The notes beneath the pieces are model-generated. The model did no database searches. It was given only the letters and a program-made list of their open reading frames with translations, and was not told where the DNA came from. DNA of 64,000 nt from Candidatus Aminicenantota bacterium. Lineage in GTDB: Bacteria; Acidobacteriota; Aminicenantia; Aminicenantales; Saccharicenantaceae. The stretch lies in NCBI GenBank assembly GCA_014360005.1, contig JACIYI010000008.1:52372-116371 (forward strand). The letters run 5' to 3'. This document shows positions 26,239-34,664 of this stretch, one piece after another. Numbering within the stretch: position 1 is the stretch's first letter; every line of letters starts with the position of its first letter. Position numbers and translations under genes: made by a program.

Positions 26239-27384
26239 ATGACCCCGAAGAAATTAAATATTATTCTAACGGCAATAATTCTACTAATCGCTGGACTTAA
26301 GGCCGAGACGGGTGAAACGACTTCAATTAAAGAAAAGATTATCATCCGAAATGACCAAACCCTGTTTACTGCTTTTGCCTATGTCACTATCGGATCCTTC
26401 AAGGCTGTGGACCGGGACAGGATGCCGCCGCTCAAGGAGTATGTTTGGAAAAGGCTGGATTCTGGTCTGACCCCAGGCTATAAGCAAAAGATCAGGCAGG
26501 ATATAGCTCCGTATCTTACCGATCGGATGTTTGAATACAACCTGACTATGCTCGCTCTTAACTGCTCTCAGCCTCCCCGTATCCGCTTTCTCAAGGAAGA
26601 ACTGGAGGCTCATGTTCTCTCCAGAGGAGGCGATGTGGAAAAGGCAATGAAAACTTTTAAGGGTCTGGAAAAATTTCCAGTCCTATTGACCGAGTTTTAT
26701 GAAAAGGCTGGTATTGCTCAGCTCTACGAAGACTGCCGTCCCTGGTATGATGAGGCCATAGCCAGGTATAAGGAAGAGACCTCCAGGCTGCTGGACCGAG
26801 CTCTAAAATACCTGAAAATACCGCCTGAGGAAATTTCCCTGCCTTATGATAAAGTCGTCATTATTCCCAACCTTATAGGACCGCGCGGCTCGGCTATGGG
26901 GCCCGTCTGGAAAGGTGTCAAGTATGATGTTCACAGTCCCTGGGATAGCGTGTCCTGGTCACCGCACGAATTCATCCACGACCTGATCGCTCCGGTTACT
27001 AAGTCGGTGAAGTATAAGGCTGAAATCCTCCGCCTGGTCGAGAAGGTCAAAGCCAGGATCAAAGATTCGGCGGCCGGACAGTATTATCAGGACCCGATCG
27101 ACTTTTTCGATGAATGCCTGGTTAGAACTCTTGACCACATTGTCACCAGTGATTGGAGTAAATCGTGGGAAAGGGAACGGGTGCAAGAGGCCCTGGCCGC
27201 ACAGGCCAGCAGGGGCTTTGTCCTCTGCCAGCCAATGCTCGAATCACTGGCGCTCTATGAGAATTCTGCTCTAACCTTTTATGAATATTTTCCTGGTTTT
27301 CTTGAATCAGTTGGCCGGAGAATAGAGCCAGGCTTAAGTGATAAATGGGCAGGTAAAAGTTGTTCAGGGCAGATCAATGATTAG
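26239..27384 (+). CDS. Exported protein with HExxH zinc-protease motif, DUF4932-like
   Basis: A signal peptide (LNIILTAIILLIAGLKA) leads a 381-residue, mostly helical protein. SPHEFIHDLIAP near residue 240 contains HEFIH, the HExxH signature of gluzincin metallopeptidases. A downstream Glu in FFDECLVRTLDH about 55 residues later could be the third zinc ligand. The overall pattern recalls DUF4932 proteins of uncertain function. GGAG precedes the ATG. No partner gene is evident; the 145 bases to the preceding gene include a probable promoter-rich AT patch. Confidence 0.6.
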   Translation: MTPKKLNIILTAIILLIAGLKAETGETTSIKEKIIIRNDQTLFTAFAYVTIGSFKAVDRDRMPPLKEYVWKRLDSGLTPGYKQKIRQDIAPYLTDRMFEYNLTMLALNCSQPPRIRFLKEELEAHVLSRGGDVEKAMKTFKGLEKFPVLLTEFYEKAGIAQLYEDCRPWYDEAIARYKEETSRLLDRALKYLKIPPEEISLPYDKVVIIPNLIGPRGSAMGPVWKGVKYDVHSPWDSVSWSPHEFIHDLIAPVTKSVKYKAEILRLVEKVKARIKDSAAGQYYQDPIDFFDECLVRTLDHIVTSDWSKSWERERVQEALAAQASRGFVLCQPMLESLALYENSALTFYEYFPGFLESVGRRIEPGLSDKWAGKSCSGQIND

Positions 27385-27527
27385 ACCAGGCTCTGAAAAG
27401 CAGCTGAGTGGAAGTCAGTTTTCTGGCTATCCTAATCATTCTTCCAGGTAACTAATCAAGAGTAAGTTAGGCCAATTTATTTAAGACAAAGCCAAATAAA
27501 AAGTGGAAAAGAATTTGTGGAATCCGG

Positions 27528-27779
27528 CTATTGAAGCAAAGGAAAGATTTTATAGGCGTTTACTAAAAGTATCAAAAGAGCAAAAAGCTGCTTGAGCCGT
27601 TTGCTGGGGAGAAAAAGGCTGGTTACTCTGGCTCCGGTGAAAGAACATAAAGCTCCTACCACTACCAGCAGAACGGTCAAAGGAAGATTCCAGGAAGCTG
27701 TCCTGAGGTGCGGAATTAGGGGAGAGAACGAAGGTGGATAAACGGCAAAAGCATTAATACCTATGACGTTAGACAACAT
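27528..27779 (-). pseudogene. C-terminal half of a TauE/SafE-type permease
   Basis: The 83 residues read like the second repeat of a TauE/SafE (sulfite exporter) permease: LSNVIGINAFAVYPPSF, then LTVLLVVVGALCSFTGARVTSLFLPSKRLKQLFALLILLV. The first repeat, normally about 130 residues, is absent, and there is no room for it before the upstream ArsR box at 27837-27862. GAGGG precedes the ATG, so the truncated frame may still be translated. It could be a remnant of an arsenic-regulated exporter. Confidence 0.6.
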
Positions 27780-27836
27780 CGGGTGTCCCTCTTTCTATTG
27801 CCTCTCTTGCTTTTGGCTTATTAGCGTTATATAGCC

Positions 27837-27862
27837 CATATATGAACATCTGTTCATATATG
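27837..27862. promoter_or_regulatory. ArsR box upstream of the TauE/SafE remnant
   Basis: CATATATGAACA at 27837-27848 and TGTTCATATATG at 27851-27862 are perfect 12-base arms around TC. This is the most symmetric of the four ArsR boxes. It lies 58 bases before the start of the minus-strand permease remnant and about 350 bases before the plus-strand oxidoreductase gene. The rest of 27780-28210 holds no supported gene. Confidence 0.65.
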
Positions 27863-28210
27863 CCAAAAAGAACGGCGCCTCGAGCCTTGAACCATCCTGA
27901 GGTTGTGGTCCTGCCGTTTATCCAGCCAGTTCGCTGGTAATCTAATGAAGTTCTCGCCTGAATTTAAAGAGGTGTTTTAAGAAAAAAATGACTGGATGAT
28001 TTGATATTCTAAGGCCAAGTAGATAGGAGCCGGAAGGCATTTTTGTGTCGAGCAGAATTGCGGATATTTGGCTTTCGCTGGTTTTTTATGAGATAAAATT
28101 GAGGGATAAGCTTATCTGTCTGCAGAAAAAACGATCAAGAAAGAAGGCTGGACAATCAAGCCGCAAAAATGATAAAAGAAAAATAAATTAAGAAAGCTGG
28201 GGAGAGAAAA

Positions 28211-29533
28211 ATGGTAGATAGAAGAAAGCTAAGCGATGAAACCAATAGTTTAAGCCGGAGGGATTTTATTAAGACGACTTCGATGGCAGCGGTGGTGGCG
28301 GCGGTTTCAGGAACCGGAGCTCTGTTTGCCGCAGGCGGGGGGAAAATCAAGGTCGGGCTCATCGGCTGTGGCGGGCGGGGGACAGGAGCAGCCCTGGATT
28401 GTGCTACCGCTTCGCCGGAGGTGGTCATCACAGCTATGGGCGACCTTTTCCCGGACATGCTGGAAAAATCACTGAAGCGTCTGCGCGAGCGGCTGCCGGC
28501 TGAGCGAGTCCTGGTGACGCCAGAGACCTGTTTTACTGGCTTTGACGCCTATGAGAAGGTTGTAAAAGCTGACGTTGACTTGGTGATTCTGGCGGCGCCG
28601 CCATTCTTCCGGCCAGCTCATCTGAAAGCGGCTGTAGAGGCTGGCAAACACGTCTTCATGGAAAAGCCGGTGGCCGTGGACCCAGTTGGGGTGCGGTCGG
28701 TCATCGCTTCTTCTGAGCTGGCCGCAGGGAAGGGCCTGGCCATCGTAGCCGGTACTCAGCGCCGTCATCAGGCTCATTACGTAGAAATCATGAAACGAAT
28801 ACGTGGCGGCGATATAGGCGAAATTGTGGCTGCTCAATGCTACTGGAATATGGGAGCTCTGTGGGTGGAAAGGGCGGCTCAGAACTGGGCTGACCGCATC
28901 ATCAAAAAATGGTCGGACATGGAATGGCAGGTCCGAAACTGGCTGTTTACGGTCTGGTGTTCGGGCGACCATATTGTCGAGCAGCACGTCCACAACTTGG
29001 ATGTCATCAACTGGGCCTTCGGTACTCACCCGGTAAAATGTATGGGTATGGGCGGTCGGGCGGCCCGGACTGACCCGATGTTTGGCAATGTCTATGACCA
29101 TTTTGCCGTGGAGTATGAGTATCCCAACGGAGTGCGAGTGCTGAGCATGTGCCGGCAGACAGCCGGAGCGGCGGAAAATGTTTCAGAACGGGTGGTAGGG
29201 ACAAAAGGTTTCGCTTACACGGACAGCGCCGATGGCTACATCAAAGGACCGAAACCTTTCAAGCCGGAAAAAGAATCACCCAACCCTTACGTCCAGGAGC
29301 ACATTGACCTGATTAAGAGCATAAAAAGCGGCAAACCGCTGAACGAAGGACGCCAGGTGGCGGAGAGCACGCTGACGGCCATCATGGGCCGGATGAGCGC
29401 TTACACCGGCCGGGCCCTGAGCTGGGACTGGGTGATGAACGCTTCCAGGCTGGACCTGACGCCGCCGCACTTTGAGTTCCGCGACCTGCCGCCGCTAGAA
29501 GTGGCCGTCCCCGGCCAAACCCCCCTCATTTAA
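28211..29533 (+). CDS. Tat-exported Gfo/Idh/MocA-family oxidoreductase
   Basis: SRRDFIKTTSMAAVVAAVSGTGALFA is a twin-arginine signal. A Rossmann domain begins KVGLIGCGGRGTGAALDC. VFMEKPVAVDP contains the EKP motif of the family with its conserved Lys, and SGDHIVEQHVHNLDVINWAFG holds the catalytic Asp-xxx-His. The length of 440 fits secreted members common in polysaccharide degraders. It should oxidise or epimerise a sugar using tightly bound NAD(P). GGGGAG precedes the ATG. A GGGGACACC palindrome begins four bases after the stop and may terminate the transcript. Confidence 0.9.
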   Translation: MVDRRKLSDETNSLSRRDFIKTTSMAAVVAAVSGTGALFAAGGGKIKVGLIGCGGRGTGAALDCATASPEVVITAMGDLFPDMLEKSLKRLRERLPAERVLVTPETCFTGFDAYEKVVKADVDLVILAAPPFFRPAHLKAAVEAGKHVFMEKPVAVDPVGVRSVIASSELAAGKGLAIVAGTQRRHQAHYVEIMKRIRGGDIGEIVAAQCYWNMGALWVERAAQNWADRIIKKWSDMEWQVRNWLFTVWCSGDHIVEQHVHNLDVINWAFGTHPVKCMGMGGRAARTDPMFGNVYDHFAVEYEYPNGVRVLSMCRQTAGAAENVSERVVGTKGFAYTDSADGYIKGPKPFKPEKESPNPYVQEHIDLIKSIKSGKPLNEGRQVAESTLTAIMGRMSAYTGRALSWDWVMNASRLDLTPPHFEFRDLPPLEVAVPGQTPLI

Positions 29534-29536
29534 AGA

Positions 29537-29628
29537 GGGGACACCTGCAGGTGTCCCCTTTTCGGCTAACAGGCCACTGCTAATTAGCTATTTATGAAGC
29601 ACAAATTGGGGACACCTACAAGTGTCCC
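29537..29628. repeat. GGGGACAC palindrome element, left half (A + B')
   Basis: A perfect 22-base palindrome (arms GGGGACACCTG, 29537-29558) is followed after an AT-rich linker by a related, slightly imperfect palindrome (29608-29628). Start-to-start spacing is 71 bases. It begins right after the stop of the oxidoreductase gene. The linker resembles the left linker of the complete element at 32770-32957. Confidence 0.8.
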
Positions 29629-29728
29629 TTTAACCGGGCCTTGGACATTATTCCATTTTTGCTAGATAATAAGCTCAGATTCAAAGGAAAGACTGTTGGC
29701 TAAAGATTTCCGGTAAAAGGAGCGTTAA

Positions 29729-30157
29729 ATGTCAAAAAAATCATGCGCCTTTTTTTGCTTGATGATGGTTCTGTTATTTTTAGTTTCATGCTTTTCATAC
29801 CAAAAGCATCCCAAGCTTCATTATTACAGCGGCCCCAATGTTCCGCGCGAATTTATAAATATTGTTAGGGCCACACCCACCGAGATTGAATTTGTTCTGC
29901 GCGTTAAATTCCCCGGGAAGAAACTCTACCATCTTATTCTTGACGGCGATGATCCAGTGGCCGAAGGCTGGTATTCGGTAGTCAGGGCCGATGGAGTGTC
30001 TTACACCTTGGTGATGAAGCCCAAACCAGGTCTTAGCTTTCAGGTCGGCAAAACCTACCGCCTGTGCATCGGCCAGCAGAGCCCAGAATACGTCCAGCTG
30101 GAATCTAATAATTACCAGTGCATTGCCGAGTACGTATTTGTGTTTGAAGAGAAATAG
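29729..30157 (+). CDS. Small predicted lipoprotein of unknown function
   Basis: AAAGGAG precedes the ATG, and a signal peptide with a lipobox-like LVSC places Cys21 as the lipid attachment site. The remaining 120 residues look beta-rich with no recognised domain; they include two Cys (RLCIGQ, YQCIAEY) that could pair. The gene is bracketed by the left and right halves of the GGGGACAC repeat element. Its transcript probably ends at the palindrome 30180-30201, which is followed by six T. I cannot assign a function. Confidence 0.75.
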   Translation: MSKKSCAFFCLMMVLLFLVSCFSYQKHPKLHYYSGPNVPREFINIVRATPTEIEFVLRVKFPGKKLYHLILDGDDPVAEGWYSVVRADGVSYTLVMKPKPGLSFQVGKTYRLCIGQQSPEYVQLESNNYQCIAEYVFVFEEK

Positions 30158-30179
30158 CAGTCGATAACAGGACCGAAAA

Positions 30180-30284
30180 GGGGACACTTATAAGTGTCCC
30201 CTTTTTTGGCGGCTGCAATGCATTTATAATCAATAACTTAATTCAAGGTAAATCACAGAAGAGGGGACACCTGCAGGTGTCCCC
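30180..30284. repeat. GGGGACAC palindrome element, right half (B + A)
   Basis: The palindrome with arms GGGGACACTTA (30180-30201), followed by TTTTTT, is joined by an AT-rich linker to a GGGGACACCTG palindrome (30263-30284). Start-to-start spacing is exactly 83 bases, as in the complete element at 32770. The first copy works sequence-wise as a terminator for the lipoprotein gene. Confidence 0.8.
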
Positions 30285-30435
30285 TGTTTAAGGGAAGAAA
30301 AAGACCCACCGTTCGTCATAATAATATCAATTATTCTGGTTTTGAATTTTAGCCTGAAGACCTGTTTTTGGTAGTCCCGGAGGTGGCCAGCCAGGCCGGC
30401 TCCCCGATGATTCTCCAGGCCTGGAGAGTGTTGTC

Positions 30436-32766
30436 ATGAATATTTCCGCCGCCGCGGTTAAAAAAATTATCTCTAGCCGGGGTCTAACCCTGATCTTTAT
30501 AATTTCAATCTTAATAATTTCATTCAATCTGCCCCTCATGGCCACGGTCGCGGGTTCGAACCATCTTGGGTTTAATAGATTTATCGTACCTTCCCGGCCC
30601 TCGACCGAAGAAGGCATAATTCTTCGCTACAAACGTTCGGTCGGGGATGTCATCACTTACAAGCAGGTCTTTTACGCCGAACGGCAGGTTGCCCTCAATC
30701 GCCCTGAATTCTTCAAGTTCAGGATTGAATGGACGGTCAAGGTGGCTACCGTGTCCGAACATAACGGCAGCTATCTCCTGGCCATACAATATAACCGCGA
30801 GAGGGCCCAGCTGCTGAATCAGAAGGAACTGGAAGCCTTTCTTGCCCCGAAACAGATCTTTGATGCTCTAGTGGAACAGACTGATTTTGACCTCCAGGCC
30901 ACCAGAGTGGTTGAGGTGGATTCACTCGGTCGCAACCTAAACCACAGCTATTACTATAACGAGATGTTCTCCGGACTGCATCCGCTGGCCACCCGCATCT
31001 TCGCTCTGCCCGAAGGCCCGGTCTACCCAGGACTGACCTACCAAGTGGAGGCTGAGGAACCTGTAGTCATAACCTATAAAGGAGTAATTCCCTGGATTTT
31101 GGGCGAAATGCATTTATTCGAGGGTCAGGTGGCCGGCGGCCGGCTGAGAGGAAGTTTCTTTAAGGAATCAGGATTACTCGAAAGCCTGGAATACACCGGC
31201 GAATACCTGGTCAACCGCAAGCTGGTGAAAGAAACCTATCTTTATTCATTCCTCAGCCGGAAAAAGATGACTCAGGCCGAAATGCTGGGTGATGATTCCT
31301 TGAATAAAGCCATATTGCATGCCGCCCTGGCCAGGGATTTTTTCAAAGTGCCAGCCTCTGTGCTCAGAGACTTCCTGGACAGCCCGGATAAAAGCCGGCG
31401 GCGGCTGGCCGCGGCCTACTGCGCCATCCGCGGAATTCCGAACGGATTACAGCTCGGGGGACTTCTTAACGACTCCGACCCGGTGGTGCGGTTCAACACG
31501 GCCAAAGCCCTGGCCCTCCATGCCTCAAATTCCCAGCCGCTGAAAGCCATGGCCTTGAATCCGGCTGACCCGCTTCAGACCAGGGCTCGCAATTTTTTTG
31601 AGCGGAGCTCTTATTTTATTCCCGGCAGTTACAAACAGGAATTCCAGAAATTACAGCAATACATCTACGGCCAGGCCGAGTCCGAGCCAGCCATCAATCC
31701 GGGACTGGATAAACTTCAGATGCTCCTAAAGTTCATGAAACCGCCGGGCGAGCACCGGGGTGGTTTTTACAAAAAATTCATCCGTAATCCGGTTTCCGGC
31801 AAGATTCAGCCGTATTTTATTTACCTGCCGGTCGATTACGACCCCTTTGAAATCTACCCTGTTGTCGTCTATTTTGGGGGAGGCGACGGGCGGGGCGACC
31901 AGGCTTTAACCGAGGCCTACCAGGCCCTGATGAAAGCCGATGACCTGGCCGGCTACATCCTGGTGGCTCCCCAGGCTGAGGGGATGTGGTGGGAAGAAGC
32001 CTCGAGCGAAGGTTTTATCAGGATGGCCAGGGAGATTCTGAGCACTTACAGCATTGATACCGACCGCATCTACGCTGCCGGCACCTCTAACGGGGCCATG
32101 GCCACCTTCTTTTATGGCACCCACCTGGCCGACCGGTTTGCCGGCATCTTTTCCAACATGGGATACCCGGTGGTCAAGCATTCACCGCCCGAGACGCCGG
32201 CTGATGCCGAACTTCTCAAGAACCTGAAAAACACGCCAGTCTATATCGTCCACGGCGACAGCGATACCATGGTTTTCCCGGTGGGCAGCCGGAGAGCTTA
32301 CCAGACCCTGCGCCGCCTGAAATACGATGTCAAATATGATGAATTCCCAGGGCGCGACCACGATATCAGGCTGAGCGAACTCCGGGAAAAAATGATCCAG
32401 TGGTTCCGGGAAAAAGTTAGACAGGCTGTTCCCAAGCAGATTGATTACGTGATCAATGACAGCCAGTTTAACTGGCATTACTGGGTCAGGGTGGACCGGG
32501 TAAAAGCTCTTCCGGCCGAGGTTTCGGCTCAAATCGACGAGAGCAAGAACGAAATAAGAATCAAGACCAGAAACGTGGAGAGCCTGACGGTTTTCTGCGA
32601 CGGCCGGGAGCTGGACCTAACCCGGGAGATAAAAATATTTATTAACAACAAGGAAGTTTTCTCGGGAATGGTGGAACCCTCGGCCACGGCTGCCCTGGAG
32701 ATAACCCGAGCCCGCCTGGACCCATCGCTTAGTTTCGGCGCCTCTGTCAAGCTCGAAGGTAATTGA
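30436..32766 (+). CDS. Secreted HEAT-repeat plus alpha/beta-hydrolase esterase
   Basis: An N-terminal hydrophobic segment (LIFIISILIISFNLPLMA) leads to a long beta-rich domain. HEAT-like helices lie at about residues 310-380 (RRRLAAAYCAIRG, DSDPVVRFNTAKALALHA). A C-terminal alpha/beta hydrolase from about residue 430 has IYPVVVYFGGGDGRGD (oxyanion side), the nucleophile elbow GTSNGAMA, VHGDSDTMVFP (Asp) and GRDHDIR (His), a complete triad like PHB-depolymerase/feruloyl-esterase enzymes. The substrate is unknown. The fusion with a HEAT module is unusual. A GGGGACACC palindrome begins four bases after the stop. Confidence 0.8.
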   Translation: MNISAAAVKKIISSRGLTLIFIISILIISFNLPLMATVAGSNHLGFNRFIVPSRPSTEEGIILRYKRSVGDVITYKQVFYAERQVALNRPEFFKFRIEWTVKVATVSEHNGSYLLAIQYNRERAQLLNQKELEAFLAPKQIFDALVEQTDFDLQATRVVEVDSLGRNLNHSYYYNEMFSGLHPLATRIFALPEGPVYPGLTYQVEAEEPVVITYKGVIPWILGEMHLFEGQVAGGRLRGSFFKESGLLESLEYTGEYLVNRKLVKETYLYSFLSRKKMTQAEMLGDDSLNKAILHAALARDFFKVPASVLRDFLDSPDKSRRRLAAAYCAIRGIPNGLQLGGLLNDSDPVVRFNTAKALALHASNSQPLKAMALNPADPLQTRARNFFERSSYFIPGSYKQEFQKLQQYIYGQAESEPAINPGLDKLQMLLKFMKPPGEHRGGFYKKFIRNPVSGKIQPYFIYLPVDYDPFEIYPVVVYFGGGDGRGDQALTEAYQALMKADDLAGYILVAPQAEGMWWEEASSEGFIRMAREILSTYSIDTDRIYAAGTSNGAMATFFYGTHLADRFAGIFSNMGYPVVKHSPPETPADAELLKNLKNTPVYIVHGDSDTMVFPVGSRRAYQTLRRLKYDVKYDEFPGRDHDIRLSELREKMIQWFREKVRQAVPKQIDYVINDSQFNWHYWVRVDRVKALPAEVSAQIDESKNEIRIKTRNVESLTVFCDGRELDLTREIKIFINNKEVFSGMVEPSATAALEITRARLDPSLSFGASVKLEGN

Positions 32767-32769
32767 AGA

Positions 32770-32957
32770 GGGGACACCTGCAGGTGTCCCCTCTTTAGCC
32801 ATCCGCCCCCTGCTAATTAGCTGATTATAAATTAGTTACAGAGACGAGAATTGGGGACACTTATAAGTGTCCCCTTTACTGGCAACTGCAAAGTATTTAT
32901 AATCAGTTACTTAATTTAAGGGAAATGACGGAAAAGGGGACACCTGCAGGTGTCCCC
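32770..32957. repeat. Complete A-L1-B-L2-A palindromic element
   Basis: Three 22-base palindromes start at 32770, 32853 and 32936, exactly 83 bases apart. The outer two have arms GGGGACACCTG, the middle GGGGACACTTA. The two linkers are partly complementary (GCTGATTATAAAT versus ATTTATAATCAGT), so the whole 188-base unit is a long imperfect inverted repeat. It fills the gap between the convergent esterase and WD40 genes and could terminate both. It resembles REP/BIME-type extragenic elements. Confidence 0.85.
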
Positions 32958-32969
32958 TCTTGTAAAAAA

Positions 32970-34412
32970 TTATTTTTTTTCTGGTGCTTTTTCCGGAGCT
33001 TCGGTTACTTCGCCCGTCTTGATTACCTGGTAGTTTTGGTCCTGAACGGCATCTTTGACCACAGCCTCAGTCAGCTCTAAATTCTCTGGATCATGGTATA
33101 TTAGCTTGCCGTTAAGGGTTAAAGAGCCTGGCTGCCTTTCCACCAGTTCCTTTGCTATGTCCCGACTGACTGGAACAAACAATTTATTTTTCATGAGTGT
33201 AATTTCAAATCCGCCCTTGTCGGCGTTGTATTGCTCAGCGGGTAAATCTATGGAAAGAGAATAATCAATTTCCACCGATTTCATCCTGCTTTCGTATTCC
33301 TGGGTGGTTTCAAAAGGGTCCTTTTTGAATTTTTCCCGAATCCCGACAAAACGCATATCCCAGAGTATGGCCAGTTCCTGGCCACTGGCGCTTCCCGTGG
33401 CCATAATTTTCCCATCCGGGCTGAAGGCCAGAGCATAACAATATGGGACATTAATTACAGGACCTTCCATTGAAGAAAGGTCTAATAGCATTACCGAAGT
33501 TTCGGGCTTTAAGCTCTCCCAGGGAAGCGAAATAGGACCAAGGGCTCCAGCCAGAAATTTTCCGTTGGGGGAAAAGGCCAGATAATTAACCCGGTCCGGC
33601 AGTCCCGTAATTTCTCTTAACTTGTTTCCCGAATCTATTTCCCAGATGATTATTTTTTTGTCATCTCCTCCCGTGACTAATAATTTTCCATCAGGACTTA
33701 TGGCATGAGACGTCAGGTAAGGCTGGTGGCCGGAAAAAGTCTTTATTACTGCGCCGTTGTTGCTAGTTAGTAAGACAACGCTTTCGCTATTCCTAATGGC
33801 GGCTATATATTTTCCATCCGGGCTGAATTTTATGCCGGAGTAACTGGCTGATTTTATTTTTTGGAAACTTGCTATCTTTTTGTTCCTAGTCGCATCCCAG
33901 AGATTAACGCCCTGGCCATTAGATCCGGTAGCAAAAAAATTGCCGTCAGGGCTGAATGCTATGTTGAATATAGTAGACTTTTCCAGGAGACGGCTACTAA
34001 GGTTTGATAAATCCCAGAGAACAATGGCCTCATGGCCCATGACTGAGGCCAGCGTTTTTCCGTCGGGGCTGAAGTCAAATTCAGCGGGGAAGGAATTAAA
34101 TTTAGTGGGAAAGCTCAAAAGAGCTGTCTTCCCTGAATTCAAATTCCAAAGAACGATTCCATTCGGCCCGCCCATAGCCAGCAGACTTCCATCTCGGTTG
34201 AATCCAATTGCTTCTACTCTTCCTTTGCCTGGAAGGGCGGCAATTTTTTTTATCGTGGAAATATTTTTTAAGGGAATAAGAATGGGAGAGGGCTTCTCGG
34301 GTAAGGAGGTTTGCGAAAAAAGTGGCAGCATAAGCAAATTGGTGAGAAGTAGAATTGAAAGGATGGCCCGGCCGGCAAATAATTTTCTGGAAAAACTTAA
34401 AATATTTAACAT
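32970..34412 (-). CDS. Exported WD40 beta-propeller protein
   Basis: AAGGAG precedes the ATG, and a signal peptide (ILSILLLTNLLMLPLFS) leads the protein. At least seven WD40-type blades are evident through repeated FSPDGK and LWD elements (IGFNRDGSLLAMGG, FSPDGKTLASVMG, FSPDGNFFATGS, FSPDGKYIAAI, ISPDGKLLVTGGDD and others). The C-terminal 130 residues form a separate domain with a CHAT- or DUF-like beta pattern and end in a Glu/Pro/Lys tail. It is likely a periplasmic or outer-surface scaffold; no enzyme function is visible. It converges on the esterase gene across the repeat element. Confidence 0.87.
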   Translation of the reverse strand: MLNILSFSRKLFAGRAILSILLLTNLLMLPLFSQTSLPEKPSPILIPLKNISTIKKIAALPGKGRVEAIGFNRDGSLLAMGGPNGIVLWNLNSGKTALLSFPTKFNSFPAEFDFSPDGKTLASVMGHEAIVLWDLSNLSSRLLEKSTIFNIAFSPDGNFFATGSNGQGVNLWDATRNKKIASFQKIKSASYSGIKFSPDGKYIAAIRNSESVVLLTSNNGAVIKTFSGHQPYLTSHAISPDGKLLVTGGDDKKIIIWEIDSGNKLREITGLPDRVNYLAFSPNGKFLAGALGPISLPWESLKPETSVMLLDLSSMEGPVINVPYCYALAFSPDGKIMATGSASGQELAILWDMRFVGIREKFKKDPFETTQEYESRMKSVEIDYSLSIDLPAEQYNADKGGFEITLMKNKLFVPVSRDIAKELVERQPGSLTLNGKLIYHDPENLELTEAVVKDAVQDQNYQVIKTGEVTEAPEKAPEKK

Positions 34413-34664
34413 TCTTATTCTCCTTAGTTCTGTCCTTTGGTATTTATGTATGAATTAATAAACCATTATTTCGGAAAAATAAAGTCCTTAGGCAAGTGGA
34501 TATTTATTTATCAATTTCAACGTATTTCAGATAGATGACAAGTTCAAAGATTATTAATAAGTTTCTGTCTTCTAACTCAACCGTTTTGGTGATAAGATTA
34601 GTAGCAAAATTCAGGCTTTAAGCCTTAAAATATACTTTCTGGCATTCAAATAAGAGCAGGCACA

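Noticed and set aside
29537..32957. CRISPR array
   Set aside because: The repeats are palindromes with conserved, not variable, spacers and lie between genes; no cas gene is present.
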